From Adiantum capillus-veneris (taxonomy: Eukaryota; Streptophyta; Polypodiopsida; Polypodiales; Pteridaceae), in NCBI GenBank assembly GCA_014529385.2, contig CM043959.1:53019253-53083252 (forward strand): a DNA stretch of 64,000 nucleotides, given 5' to 3'. The notes below the pieces were generated by a model. It saw nothing but the letters and a program-made list of their open reading frames with translations, was not told the DNA's origin and did not search any database. Of the stretch, positions 22,817-34,651 are shown piece by piece; within the stretch, counting starts at the first letter, position 1; the number at the start of each line of letters is the position of its first letter. A program made the translations under genes and the position numbers.

Positions 22817-24343
22817 CTATGTTAGTGGTAAATGATATTTCTTCAATCGACACCCACTAATCCAATTTGGCATTTCTTCACCTGCTAATGTAGCAAGCTT
22901 GACAGCTCTGCTTTGTGATAAATCACTAATCACAAATGGTCCCATCCCTCTCTTTTTAAGTTTCTTGGCATGTTGCTTCAAAGTATAAACAAGTACATAA
23001 TCACCAGTTTTGAACTCTTTCGTGCATACATGCTTGTCAAAAAACTCTTTCTGTCTTCTCTTTTTAGCATAGATCGAAGCTACAGCTCTCAAGCGGAGTT
23101 CATCTAGCTTTTCAAGATCATCTATTCTTGAAGAGAGCTCATGCCCTGTCCATTCTAAGCGTTTCGCTACTCGTAGAGTTGGAATTAAAAACTCTATGGA
23201 TAATATAGCATTTAGGCCAAACACCATGTTGTACGGTGTCGTTCCTATCGATGTTTTGTAAGCTACCCTGTATGCCCATAGTGTTGAGTGTAGATGCTGA
23301 TCCCAATCTGTTCTTGACTCTGACACAATTTTAGTGAGAACCGTGCATAGTGTTTTATTTGTGGCCTCAGCTTGTCCATTTGCCTATGGATGGTATGGAG
23401 CAGATTTCCTATGTATGACCATGAATTCCTCTAGCAGATATTCAATGACTTCATTAAGAAAATGTGTTCCACGATCACTGACAAATTTCTATTGGTAAAT
23501 TGTATCGTACAAAAACATTCTCATACAAAAATTGTGCAGTGGTCCATGCATCTGCTTTTTGTGTTGCCTTGGCTTCCGCCCATTTTGTGAGATAGTCCGT
23601 AGCCACAATGATATATTGGGTAGGGGTGCAATATGCAGGGGGTGAAATAGGTCCCACAAAATCAATGCCCTATTTTTCAATGCCCTGTCCCCCATCATTG
23701 GCCGTAGCGGCATCTCATCTCTCTTTATCGGCACCTTGGTGCGCCGACATGCGTCACAATGCTTTACAAACTCTTCAGCATCCATATGCAATGTAGGCCA
23801 CCATATTCCTGCGGTTAAGATAATTTTTACCGTCTTATCGCCTGAAAAATGGCCTCCACTTATTCCGCTATGTGCATGTTCTAGAATCAGCAGGTATTCA
23901 TTTTCACTTGCACAGATTCTAAGTTGATTGTCCTTTCCTTGCTTATAGAGTTGGTTCCCAATTAACTGAAAGTCATGAGCCTCCAGCTCTATAGCCCTTT
24001 TTTGTGCTCTTGTTATGTTTTCAGGAAACGTCCTTGTGGTTAAGAAATTAATGATATATTGACTCCATGCAGGTACAATGTTTACCTGAAACAATGTCGC
24101 GTGATCCACTGGTCATTTGGCACTACATATAGTACAATTGGTAACATAAGCATGTGTGTCCGCGTACATAGTTGGCCAATAAACCCCTAACTGTTTCAGT
24201 CTCTGGTGTGTTTTCACTGTTGAACAATGAAATGCACAATCCTGGACATGTGCTTCTTCAAGATAACACTCGAATTCTTCTGGATTTATACATAATCGTA
24301 GAATTTGGTCCGATCCTAGATGATACAGCCGCCCTACAATCAA
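22817..24343 (-). pseudogene. gypsy integrase with two H2C2 zinc-binding modules
   Basis: The first module is 24343-24113: HVQDCAFHCSTVKTHQRL and VTNCTICSAK. An in-frame TGA and a linker follow, then a second module in 24109-23489: HSGISGGHFSGDKT and HCDACRRTK. The core has ATDYLTKWAEA (first Asp), SDRGTHF after a one-base shift near 23480 (second Asp) and GQAEATNKTL near 23370 (Glu). The C-terminal domain ends with FKTGDYVLVY, the usual GPF.I block (GMGPFVISDL) and CRLKKYHLPLT. All three catalytic acids remain, though the frame is broken. Integrases normally have one zinc module. Integration of element DNA into the host genome is the known role. Confidence 0.85.
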
Positions 24344-24358
24344 CTAGAAGTTTTTTGT

Positions 24359-24956
24359 TTATCGAATTATTTGTTGTTTGGATCTATCTTCCGTGTTATC
24401 AAACCTACCTCCAAAGGAAAGAATGCTAACAATTTCCTGAGACCATTTGGGTATCATTTCAATATTGAAAAGATAAGCATCTGGTATGTCATCATCTACT
24501 CCTTCACGACCTTCCCCGTTGCGTAGCCTTGAAAGATGATCCGCCCGTAGATGGGTTTTACCCTTTTTGACCACCACTGTGAAATCAAACTCCAGCAATA
24601 TAATAAACCAGCATACAATTCCCCCTGTATTGCATGGTTTATTCACCAGATACAAAAGAGCTTGATGATCTGTGAAGAACACAAATTTGTTTGCGAGCAG
24701 ATAATGCCGAAATTTCTTTACAACATAAATCATTCCTAACCCCTCTCTTTCGGTGGTTGTGTAGTTCTTTTCCTCACTGTTTAACTGTCAGCTTGCATAA
24801 CAAACTGAAAAATCCATTGTTCCGTCTCCAGGTTGAGCCAGAATACTCCCGATTGCATGTGCAGAAGCATCAATGTGAACATGGAATATCTTTTTCCAAT
24901 CCGGTGCTTTAAGTACATGTGTTGATACAAGGTTTTCCTTCAGCTTTTGGAATGAA
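24359..24956 (-). pseudogene. RNase H domain of the gypsy polyprotein
   Basis: Starts directly after the solo-LTR target duplication. Motifs are HVHIDASAHAIGS (first Asp), TTTEREGLGMIY (Glu) and FFTDHQALLYLV (third acid). KGKTHLRADHLSRL at the end is the usual bridge to integrase. One TGA interrupts CYAS before QLNSEEKNY. It degrades RNA in the RNA-DNA hybrid during reverse transcription. Confidence 0.85.
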
Positions 24957-24961
24957 GTTTC
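24957..24961. repeat. target-site duplication GTTTC, left copy
   Basis: GTTTC precedes the terminal TG of the nested LTR. The same five bases recur at 26591-26595. Confidence 0.85.
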
Positions 24962-26159
24962 TGTAACATTTAATGGCCTAAAAACTTGTGTGTAGCGGAA
25001 ATTAGCATGAACATAGTGGACATTTCATTAGAATAGATTCCTAATGAGAATTACAAGAGTGCTTGGGTGGTGAGAGCAACAAAAAGCATAACACCTAGTT
25101 AGATAGCATGAACAATACTTTCAAAAGAGAGAGAAATTAAGCTATTGACAACAGTTGAGGACCGGATTTGCATGGATCCGGCGGTCCCCCCTCCAAAAGG
25201 CTTTGTATTATGGTTTCTCCCATCAAGAGAGACATTGTACAATACAATCCTTTGTGTTCCTTCAAGACTAGCTAGTGCAATGAAGATGAAAGCTTCATGC
25301 ACTAAGCAAAACACTTAGCAAACACAACATCAATTATCCCCGGTCTCAGACCCCCAAGACCTCACACACCTTCGAAGATGGTGAGAGATAGCAGGGTATG
25401 AGAGTAGATTGAGAGGAAGAAGGAGTATCTTACGAGAAAGATATACATCTCCTCACATAATCACTCATATTAGCATATCTTAGCTTAGTAATTAGCATGG
25501 TAGAGGAGATGAACCGCATTGAAGCTTGACTCTTGGTTGGATTTGCATCCACATGCCAAGAGTGTGTCGATGTAGGCTTCTATCTCACAAGCTTGGAGTA
25601 GGTGATGAGCTCTCCATTAAAGCTTGGGAAGAGATAGTCTTTTTCTTGCTTCTCACATAAACTGTGTGAGAGAGTGTGTGTGTGATAATTCCTTGCAAAA
25701 ATCAGCCCCCTCTCTCTCTTGGGCAAGCCCTCTTGCTATTTGCTCTTGCTCTACCCTCATTGGACCTCCCCAGGCCTAGACAATGGTAATTAAGCAGTAT
25801 AAGTGATAGACTTCTGACATGTGTCCCTCTTTCCCCTTTTGTGAGAGCTTTAGGTAATTTAATAATTCAACTAAACTCTCATTGGACCCTTTTGCCTCCT
25901 GGCCAATAGGAATCAGGCAAGCCATTGGGCTGCTGAATGCTCATTGGACCCCTTGGGAGACTATCCAATAGTCTTCTAGAGGACTTAATTCTCATTGGTT
26001 CTTTTATTAAGTGTTTTTAAATTAATTAAACTAGATTTACTCTAGCCTAATTCTTATTGGACCACCTCCAAGGCCATCCAATAGGAATTGGGTACACCTT
26101 GTGGCCATCTGGCCTAGGGAGTTGACATGTGTCCCTCATTTCCTTTGTGTAAAGGGAGC

Positions 26160-26215
<56 letters not shown>

Positions 26216-26590
26216 CTTTCTCTCTCATCCCCTACAAGAAAGGATCGCCCCCTCCCAAGTAGGGATTGCAAAGACTTTTTTGTTCACACACAAAGCATCC
26301 AATTCCCTTAAGGTTGACCTTTGGACACAACCTTTGAATTTTGGAACCTTAGCATTTTGGAAGTCTTAATGGGTTGAACCTTAGGGTCTTTTTATCCCAT
26401 TGTTGCACATGGCTCTTTTGCAGATGGCCCCCCCTTTGGATCTATTTTTCCTCCTTTCGATCCCTACTGTGGCCGGTCTGCTAGCTTAACCAATATTCTA
26501 GCTTTTTCTCCCCTGGCACTTCCCCATATTAAATGATCAGTTTAACATGAGAAAATCATTTAGGAGAATTAGATATTGATTATTATGACA
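24962..26590. mobile_element. nested solo LTR (1,629 bp)
   Basis: Begins TGTAACATTTAATGG and ends TTGATTATTATGACA, so the ends are TG..CA with short inverted termini. It is flanked by the 5-bp duplication GTTTC and interrupts the coding region between RT and RNase H. It has no internal coding region and no second LTR, so it is a solo LTR left by recombination or a short non-autonomous element. It carries a (TG)n tract at 26161-26214 and a cluster of ATTGG/CCAAT motifs at 25758-26090. Confidence 0.85.
26161..26214. repeat. (TG)n microsatellite
   Basis: 27 TG repeats inside the solo LTR. Confidence 0.95.
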
Positions 26591-27660
26591 GTTTCACACT
26601 CCTTGGTCCAGTCAAAATTGACTAGCAAACGATACAGAGGTTGTGCGATGACTGCATACATATATATGAATCTTTGATAATACCCACAGTGTCCCATGAA
26701 GGATTGCACTTGTTTCGCATTAGTAGGTTTGGGTAGGTTTACTATGACTTTGACTTTGTCTAGGTCAGTGGTTATGCCATTTCTTGAGACAATGTGTCCT
26801 AAGATGCGGCCTTGCCTAACCATGAAAATGCACTTTTCCGGGTTAAGACAGATTCGATATGTTCTACATTTTTCAAATACCTTTTGCAAATGGTCAATAT
26901 GTTCCTCTCGTAGAAGAGAGTGTACACAAAGATCATCCATGTATATTTCTAAGAATATTCTTAGGTATTCTTTGAACGCGTGCGTCATTAACCTTTGAAA
27001 GGTCGTTGGAGCATTAGTTAAGCTGAAAAGCATAACTCGATACGCATATATTCCCCATTCTATGGCAAACGTTGTTTTGTGTTGATCCTCCATTGCAATT
27101 TCCAGTTGGTTGTATCCTGAAAACCCATCCAGAAAGGAATAAGCCCGTTTCCCGGCCACCCTCTCAAGTACATGTTCTGTGATTGGCAAAGGATAGTTAT
27201 CCCTTATGGTGGCTGCATTTACCTTTTTGAGGTTTACACACACTCGCAGTTTTATGTTCTTTTTGGGGACTACCACAATGGGTGACACCCAATCTGTATG
27301 CTCGATTTCATAGATGAATTTAACTTCCATCAGCTTGTCAATCTCCTCTTTGATTCGTTTAGCAAATGTGTCATTATATGTATAAGGACGTTGTTTGCTA
27401 GGTTTTGCATCTGATTTCAAAGGAATTGTATGTTGGCATATCGATGGATCAACTCTTTTGAGGTCTTTGTAGGACCATGCAAACACATCTTTATACTTCT
27501 TGAGAAGTTGTGTTGGCCGTTCTTCTTCTTCAGGCTCTAAATCGGTTGCGATATAGACCGGCTGAGGCTTCTCACCTGGTTCCGTGAGGTCTATCCTTTT
27601 TGCATTTTCCGGCCCATCATAAGATTCCTGGTTTGTTCTTTCCCTGACTGGTGGTGTCAT
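26591..27660 (-). pseudogene. gypsy reverse transcriptase
   Basis: An open frame of about 355 codons with all RT blocks in order: RVDPSICQHTIPL (pre-RT), VSPIVVVPKKN, LRVCVNLKKVNAAT, YSFLDGFSGYNQ (first catalytic Asp), LTNAPTTFQRLM, IYMDDLCVHS (the YxDD site), GRILGHIVSRNGI and QSFMGHCGYYQRF. There is no stop inside the domain. The frame stops only because the solo LTR was inserted just after KECET. It copies element RNA into DNA and continues into RNase H at 24956. Confidence 0.92.
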
Positions 27661-27761
27661 TATGATTTTTCTGTCCTGGATGGTGAATTTCCGTAGTGTG
27701 ATGGTACATTCATGTTTCCCTTTTCTAACTCCCCTTTACCATCACTATCTTCCTCAGTAGT

Positions 27762-28511
27762 CTATACCTCTCGTAAAGACCGTTTCGGTTCTTGGTATTT
27801 CTGTCTACGCTCTAGTTTGGTCCACTCTTGGCCTTTCGTTGTTTCTTTCTTTAATTTTCGAGATTTTTGTGATTTTGTTTCTGCTTTAGCTTTCCGTACT
27901 TGTCTTATTTCCTCTCGCGTTCTTTCCCTTCGAACTTTTGAGAATCTTCCTGATATTTGATCTTTCACACAATCCCCTGCTTTTACAAGCATCAGATAGT
28001 GAGTTTTACCTTTTATCCTGGGCATCAGGTTCTCTCTCGCTTTGTTTTCTGCCCGTTTCCTCCTATAGCATTCTTGGCGTCTAGGGTGATGATTAGCAAA
28101 ATCATAAAACCTAATATTCTCTGTTTTCTCCCCACGCTCACTTGAGTTGTCTGAACACTCATTATCTGCATCATTATTTACTTCCAGATGCTCAGAGGAG
28201 TTATAAAACTCTTCTTGTTCTGGTGGTTCTACCATCTCATCTCCTCCCGGTATAATGCTTACCATGTAATAGGGTAGCACATCATAGCCATCCTTATCGC
28301 AAAATTTTGTTGTTGGACTATCTGTAATGATACAGACATCCAATGTTGCTAGTATGTGTTCCCATTCTAGAGGTTCCAAGGCATCTTCAAGAAAAGGTTT
28401 CGGAATATAATCCTTGTCCTCAATCGCTCTTTCTAAGACGCATTCCGCTCTTTTTAAGCTCCCACAATGTGAAGCTCCGCACATCCATATCTCTTTTTGT
28501 TGCCTAACCAT
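27762..28511 (-). pseudogene. linker between protease and reverse transcriptase
   Basis: 249 open codons: an N-terminal part still belonging to the protease-RT spacer (LEPLEWEHILATLDVC), an acidic middle (Glu/Asp/Ser) and a strongly basic end (RRERTREEIRQVRKAKAE). No catalytic domain is recognised. Such spacers occur in large plant gypsy polyproteins. Confidence 0.65.
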
Positions 28512-28519
28512 GCTAGGAG

Positions 28520-29025
28520 TTCCGATCCTGCGACTGTAGCTGAATCAAACTCTTCTACTGGTGTCTGGTTCACATCCTTGTAAGTATGGTCTTTCAGGTG
28601 TATTTTGGTTGTCGTCTCGCCATGTCTGAGGTAACCCCAATCCTGGACCATCTCAATTTTCGCATGAACGGTCTTCCCAAGATGATCTCATAATTGTTCT
28701 TTTTGTCGAAATCGACTATTGCAAATGTATGCTCATACTCGATTCCTCATGAAGTGACAATCACTTTTTCTAAGAGTCCTAGAGGTTTCTCCATGAACCC
28801 ATCTGCCGATTGCAATTTCATTCTGGTAGCTCTCATAGCTGGTTTTCCCCATTTTTTCCAGATTTCCTTGGTGGCTATAGCAACCCCTGCTCCACTGTCA
28901 AGAATGGCTTTGGAAACTACTCCTTGGAATTCTACTGGTAGCGTGGTGTTTCCATATTCTCCCTCACAATACTCTCCAACTTTGTTTAATGGTATTGGCC
29001 TAGTATTTAGTTGAGGCCTGTTCAA
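28520..29025 (-). pseudogene. gypsy aspartic protease (PR1)
   Basis: GVVSKAILDSGAGVAIAT carries the catalytic Asp-Ser-Gly. NNYEIILGRPFMRKLR, the typical flap-to-ILGRPF..k. segment, follows in a shifted frame near 28690-28650. The continuing HTYKDVNQTPVEEFDSATV is typical of plant gypsy protease-RT spacers. It processes the gag-pol polyprotein. Confidence 0.8.
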
Positions 29026-29192
29026 TTCTCTGATCCCTTCCTAAAGCTTCGAGGTGGGGTCTTTCACTCCAAATTTTTCTAGGCATTTGCCTACTGTGGT
29101 CCACATGTTTGGTCGTAACCTTAGGAGTTCAGCTAATGTGATTGTGTATGCCACCGCGGTGGACAATAACTCAATCAACCCTTGTTAATCCA

Positions 29193-29815
29193 TCACTTTG
29201 TTAGAAGAAAGTCTTTGATATGGGATTGCTCTCTGTGCCCCGAACTAATTGATCCCTGGTCTCCCCCTTGTGAATGTATATCAAAGTTCATTTGAGACCT
29301 TGCCTCAAATTCTTCAATAGGAGGTAAGATCTCATTTTTCTCTTTTCTTGTGTTGTTCATGTGGTAACTCTCCTTGTTAGCTTCATTGGCCTCACGGATT
29401 TGCTTCCATAGTTCATCTAGACCGTTACAATCCTTACCCATTTTTGCCAATGTTTTAGGCTGTAACCTGTCACTTGCCTCATCTGTTGTATTTGGCACCA
29501 TGATAGGCTCTCCCCTAGACTCGTAGGCATTCGTGAGTCTTTCCTTCGTTTCTACTTGTTCCTCTAAAGTTGATTGATAGGGGTTGTAGTTGGTACTTCA
29601 TGCCAATTTGCAAGTTTACCAAGCGGGTTTTCTATCAAAGATTGAGCTGTTTCAATCATCTTTCTACACATTTTCAACCTCTATTTTTCTATTTCAGCAT
29701 ATGGATAAGTCATCCATCTTTGCTCTTGGGTTTGGTTCTTTTTTAGTCTGGCTTCGTAAGCTTTTAGAAGTGCATCCAATTGTTCATCTACCTTGTCTAC
29801 CAGTACTGATCCTCC
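29193..29815 (-). pseudogene. gag-protease spacer
   Basis: Charged, low-complexity open stretch (29501-29193: LDELWKQIREANEANKES and others) plus broken frames. No domain recognised. Confidence 0.45.
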
Positions 29816-31514
29816 TCATCCTGCACTTTTGGGTTCTGCTATTTCCTTGGGTGCTATGGTTGCCGCAGTGTGTGAGCTTAGGCTAGCTAGATCCTCTAAC
29901 CGCTCTAGTCTATCCTTTGTGTGTTTTAACTCCTCAGATAGAGCTGTTTGCTCTCGTTCTTTCTTGGCTTTCATACGTGCCTTTCGAGCTTTCCAAGTGC
30001 TTCTCTGATTTTTCCTTTCTAAACTTGGGGCATCGGTTTTTGGCTCTTCAATTATGGGTTCGTTCATCATTCTTTGACCTTGGGCTTGTGTCACCGCCTG
30101 AATAGGTATGATTGTTTCATTTTCTGACCCTCCACTGGGAGGCATTGCTTCCAGTATGTTCAAGGTAGTTTTTGCTCCTTTGCTCGGGTTCTTAGGGAAA
30201 TCAAGAATCAAATGAGTAACTCCACACTTGGTGCAATATGCGTTGACTCTAATGATTTCATCATGAGGACAGTCTCTTAGCCAATGGTCTCCACCACACT
30301 TGTAGCAGGGTCCCTTGGGTTATTGAGGTGCTCCTTGAGCTCCCCTTTGTTGGTATGCATGTCTCTATCCGCCCATGACTCTGTTGGCTATGAACAACAA
30401 TGTTCGTTCATCTAAGCTATATCTTCCTTCTCCTGCTGTCTATGCAACTGTTGGTGGTCCTGTATTTCCTATCATGCTCCATGGTTCTGGTGTCGAGGGT
30501 TCTTTCGGTGGATAATAGACAGGGTTTGCCACATATCCATTGGGATCTTCATAATATGCATGCATAGGCACCAAAGCCTTCTCTTCTGATTCGGTTACGG
30601 TTGGTGTGTATCTTATGTCCGACTGGTCGTAATCTTGGTAGGGGTGGTTGTTGCTCCACATTGGTTGTGGTCTTTCTACACCTACAGGTCCTCGTAGGTT
30701 GCCTGCTTGATACCTAGGCATCGGTGGAACTTGAGGAGAAGCTACCTGAGCTTGGGGAGCGTAAGGCCTCTCTCACATATCCCTTGTTATAATAACATTC
30801 CTCCGTCCCATGGTTTGTCCATTTTTGTTCAATAGCACACCACTTGGGCTGTTTAGCCAAGGATTTGGCGTACAAGTTAATCTTTTTTAGTACTTCCTCT
30901 ACAAGCTGCTCTTGGTTTACAGCCACTTCTCCTTTCGGTGTTGTTTTAGAAGACTTGCTCCCACTTTGTTGTTGTGAAGATGAATCGTCATCAAGATCCT
31001 TGAACTCACCCTCTTTGTAGACCGCACAATTGTCTACAAGGTAAAGAGATTCCTTGGTTAACTCATTCAACATCGTGCTCCTCTTCATATGTAAGTCCTT
31101 CTAGAGATCTGCATTCCTTAGTCCTTGGATAAATATAAGCATAAGTCTGTACTGAGTTGGCAGTTCTTCCACAGGGCAGAACTTAACATATCTTTTTAGT
31201 CTTAGGACTTCCTTTCGCATAGATTCCCCGTCTTTCTGTTTGAATTTATGGATTTGTGAGACGGTATTATGAGCTATCTCCCTTTGTGAGAATTCCTCAA
31301 TAAACTCGTCAAACACCTCCTCCATAGACTCAAAGTATCTACGCTCCACATAGTCAAACCAAGTAGCAGCATCATCCTCTAAGGTTAGTCCAAACCCTGC
31401 AAATTGGGTAGGGAAGTCTAACACCTCTTTCGCTCTAATTACATGCACAAAGGCTGCTACGTGATCTCTTGGATCTCTGTTTCTTGTGTATTTCTTGTTT
31501 ACCCATTTTTGCAC
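29816..31514 (-). pseudogene. gag: capsid core and zinc knuckles
   Basis: 31514-31101 holds the retrotransposon gag core (DHVAAFVHVIRAKEV, WFDYVERRYFESMEE, FSQREIAHNTVSQIHKFKQ, LMLIFIQGLR). 31088-30714 follows with an atypical finger, CAIEQKWTNHGTEEC. At 30307-30270 a classic CCHC knuckle, CYKCGGDHWLRDC, is present, with a second partial one (CTKCGVTHLILDF) just after. The end is a basic coiled region (RKARMKAKKEREQTAL). It forms the particle and binds RNA. Several stops separate the parts. Confidence 0.85.
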
Positions 31515-32808
31515 TTAAGAAGGTCTAATTCTACGATGTTCTACAAACCTCATCATTGGATCTCCACGTCCTAATCGATATACCTCCTCTGGTCTTCTGT
31601 GGTAGGCTGGTTCCTCTCCCAGTGGTGCTTCTAAGCCATAATTTCTAATAGTTCTTGCAAGAGATCATCTCTTCGAACTCGTTCTATGGGTGGTCTTCCA
31701 GGCTCCGTTGACCCTTGAGTTTTTGGCTTATTCTCTCCTTGATACTTTGAATAAAGTGGTGGTTCTTGCAAATCCCTTAGCCCTCGTGCGGCTTGATAAC
31801 CATCTCGGTTTCGGTCTTGCTCTAATGTTGCACTCTGTCGAATCCATGCCTGCAATGATGGCTGAGTTGTTGGTTGGTTTTGATTGTTGAATGTCTACGG
31901 TGGTCGGGTAGAATGTGAGGTCGCGTCATACTCCTCTGAAAAGGGATTTGTAGACTTGCTAGGGTGTAGGTGGATCTTGGCACTTCGTCGGGGGCATATG
32001 TTGATACTCCTGGAACTGTTGTCTTTTCTACCTCCTCTGGGAGAATACTTTGGTATTCTCGCCCGTACCTATCAACAAAAACTATATCCTTCCAGTTTCA
32101 TAAGAGAATAAGTAAAGAACCTTGTCTTTGCTTAACTCGGTTGGGTATGGTTCTTTGCAGCAGAAGTAAGAGACTATTCCCTCGCTCTCATGCTTGTAGA
32201 TTCCCACTTTCTCATTATAAGTTGAAACCCTGTTTGTTTTCTTATCATACATAAAAATTGCTCCAGGTCGATCAATGTTTGGTGGTGGTTCTTGAGTTTC
32301 TGAAACCATTTTCTCTTTTGCCACGTTATCTCCATATCTTTTGTAATCTTCAAGGTTACTAACTATCCGATAGTGGTTCCCCTTTTCGTCTCGGAATCTA
32401 TCTGGCATCATCATAGACTCAAATTATCTCCAGTCTCTGAGCCGGTCTTTCTTCAATACAAATGCACTTGCGTCCTCGATAGTCAGAATAAACTAGGGCT
32501 CCCCTCGAGTTTGTTCCTTCTAAGAAGATCACAGTGAACTTGGAATCATTCAAAGGATTTAGGGAGGTGCTTCCTCCTGGCATGGGTCCATCATAGGTAA
32601 AACCTCCTGGCTGTTGACTGCCCATCATGAAGAAATATTTTTTTGACGAAGTGTCAGTATCACTACCCTCCTCAATAATCGGTGCTAGTGGATCTAGCCT
32701 TGCCTGAGTTACACTCTCCTCAGTGGACACTAAGCTACCTTGGTCACCTGCCACCTTCTGGTCTCTAAAAATGTATCTACCTGATCTTAAATTCATCAAC
32801 CTTATCAA
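31515..32808 (-). pseudogene. gag amino-terminal region
   Basis: Starts MIRLMNLRSG at 32808 (the inner Met before NLRSG is the likelier start). Three open blocks follow (32808-32419, 32414-32082, 31855-31631) with stops between. They contain RFRDEKGNHYRIVSNLEDYK and a Gln/Arg-rich segment leading into the capsid core. No recognised domain. Confidence 0.55.
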
Positions 32809-34633
32809 TGCAATTTATCACAAATCCAACCACTCACCTGGCAATGGATCAGTTTTCGCACAACTTCTTGCTTTGCTGCTGCTGAATATACCTGTACACA
32901 AGCGTTTAATTTTGGCAATCGAATCAAAGCATCTAACTGCTAGAGGTTATCTTAGTAATGATTGGTATAACTGGAGAGTTAATCTCAACCACTACTGTAT
33001 TTTATACACTGCTAATGTTCTGGATTAGGTCTGGTAATCTGGAACTGTACTTCCCTCGGATGCTGGTCAATTTACGTAAAAAAGTCTGAATTCAATCTTT
33101 GCTCCGTCAAATGGATAAACAAGGTCCAAATTCACTTCTGAAAGAAGTTCTAGAACCCTTAAGCCAAATGGAACCTCACTGTCTAAGCTCAGTCAAATTT
33201 TCTCTTTACTAAGCCCCAGTAGACATCCTACGCGTAGGATGTCTCCTGCTCTGTTTTGCCTGGATTCTTGCACTATGAATTCCCCTTGATGTGCTAAGTC
33301 CACAGTTGTTTTTACTTTTTGATTTGGACACCTATAAGCTGGTCAATGGATCAGAGATCTGTTCTGACAGCCTGCTGTTGGTCTTGATCAGTCTAATCAA
33401 CCCCAATTTGGACCAAAATTGACTAGGAGGCTTGCCTCAGGCTATACAACACCTTGCTATGCCCACAGTCAGTATCTGGCTTCAATTTCTTGCTTTAGAC
33501 ATCCTACATGTAGGATGTCTTTTTGCCCAGAATGGCTTCAAATTTAAAGCACGGGCTCCCCTTGAGGTGCTGATCACTTTGGTATGCTCAAAATTAGGTT
33601 TGGAGTGCAAAATCACACAAATGACATCCTACGCGTAGGATGTCTTTTTGGCCTGTTTTACCCTAGACTTGACCCACAGCTTCCCCTTGATGTCAGCAAC
33701 CCGGTAGTATGCTTATATTTTGGTTTGGATTTCAAAAGTCCCCAATTTTAGCTGTTCTAGCCTTTTTCAGTCAAAAGTGCTAAAGTCTGCTTAGTACCCA
33801 ATTTTCTCACCCAAATGAGATGAAACCTCTCTCAGTCACTCAATATATCATGCAGATCATGCTCATGCAGCCATCCTATGGTTTTGGTCTTAAAATAATG
33901 CTTTGGCACAATTTGGGTAGGATGTCTGGCAATTTCAGTCTATCTGGCCTTATCCTGTCAAGATATGGTCAAATTTCCAGGTGAAAATAGGGTAAACCCC
34001 ACCTTCTGAACACACTGGTCAACTCAAAATTCCAAAATTCCCACCAGATTAGCCTGTAGACATCCTTCGCGTAGGATGTCCCTGTAGACATCCTTCGCGT
34101 AGGATGTCTCCTGGCTTAAAATTAATTTTTTTCCTGACAGAAATGCTCTTGATGCTCTATAGCTCTATCAGAAACACTCACAGTAACTTTTGTACTTCAC
34201 TTCAGCTTTCAAACACACTTTTTCATCTTTTTGCGTCTTTTACAACCTTGTGATGAATCTACCAAGCAAGTATACATGCATGAAGTGCTCTAGATCCTGA
34301 ATCATGATGTCCTACTTACTCTACTCCTACTCATCATGTGAAATGGTGATAATGGTGTTTTGGTTGCTTACTGGCCTCTATGGCTTCTCAAGCTCTCCTC
34401 TCACCGCTTCTACCACTCCAACTCCTACTCTTCTAATACCTAAAACTATCTCAGTCTACCTAAATCTACCTAAGTCGAAGGATCTAGGCCAGACACACGC
34501 TTCCTAGACTCCCTCTAAGACCTATAGAATCCTCCACCCTCTGGTCCTATCTAAATGTAAAACAAGACTCTTGGCAAGCCAAAGAATCCCTATCCTCAAG
34601 GACTAGTCTCGGTCACCTACCTAAGGTTTTCGT
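32809..34633 (-). other. 5' leader of the gypsy element with palindromic hairpin sites
   Basis: Non-coding region between primer site and gag. The AGACATCCTACG plus inverse palindrome (or a variant) starts at 33221, 33497 (centre ACATGT, still palindromic), 33622, 34058 and 34086 (both CCTTCG, one mismatch). A half site GTAGGATGTCTG is near 33915, and each LTR has a half site GTAGGATGTCT or TTAGGATGTCT. Such sites could form RNA hairpins for dimerisation or packaging. Confidence 0.6.
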
Positions 34634-34650
34634 CCGCGGAAACGGCGCCA
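34634..34650 (-). other. primer-binding site, tRNA-Asp type
   Basis: Sense reads TGGCGCCGTTTCCGCGG, one base after the 5' LTR end. It differs at two positions from the tRNA-Asp complement TGGCGCCGTTGCCGGGG commonly used by Athila-like elements. Confidence 0.8.
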
Positions 34651-34651
34651 A

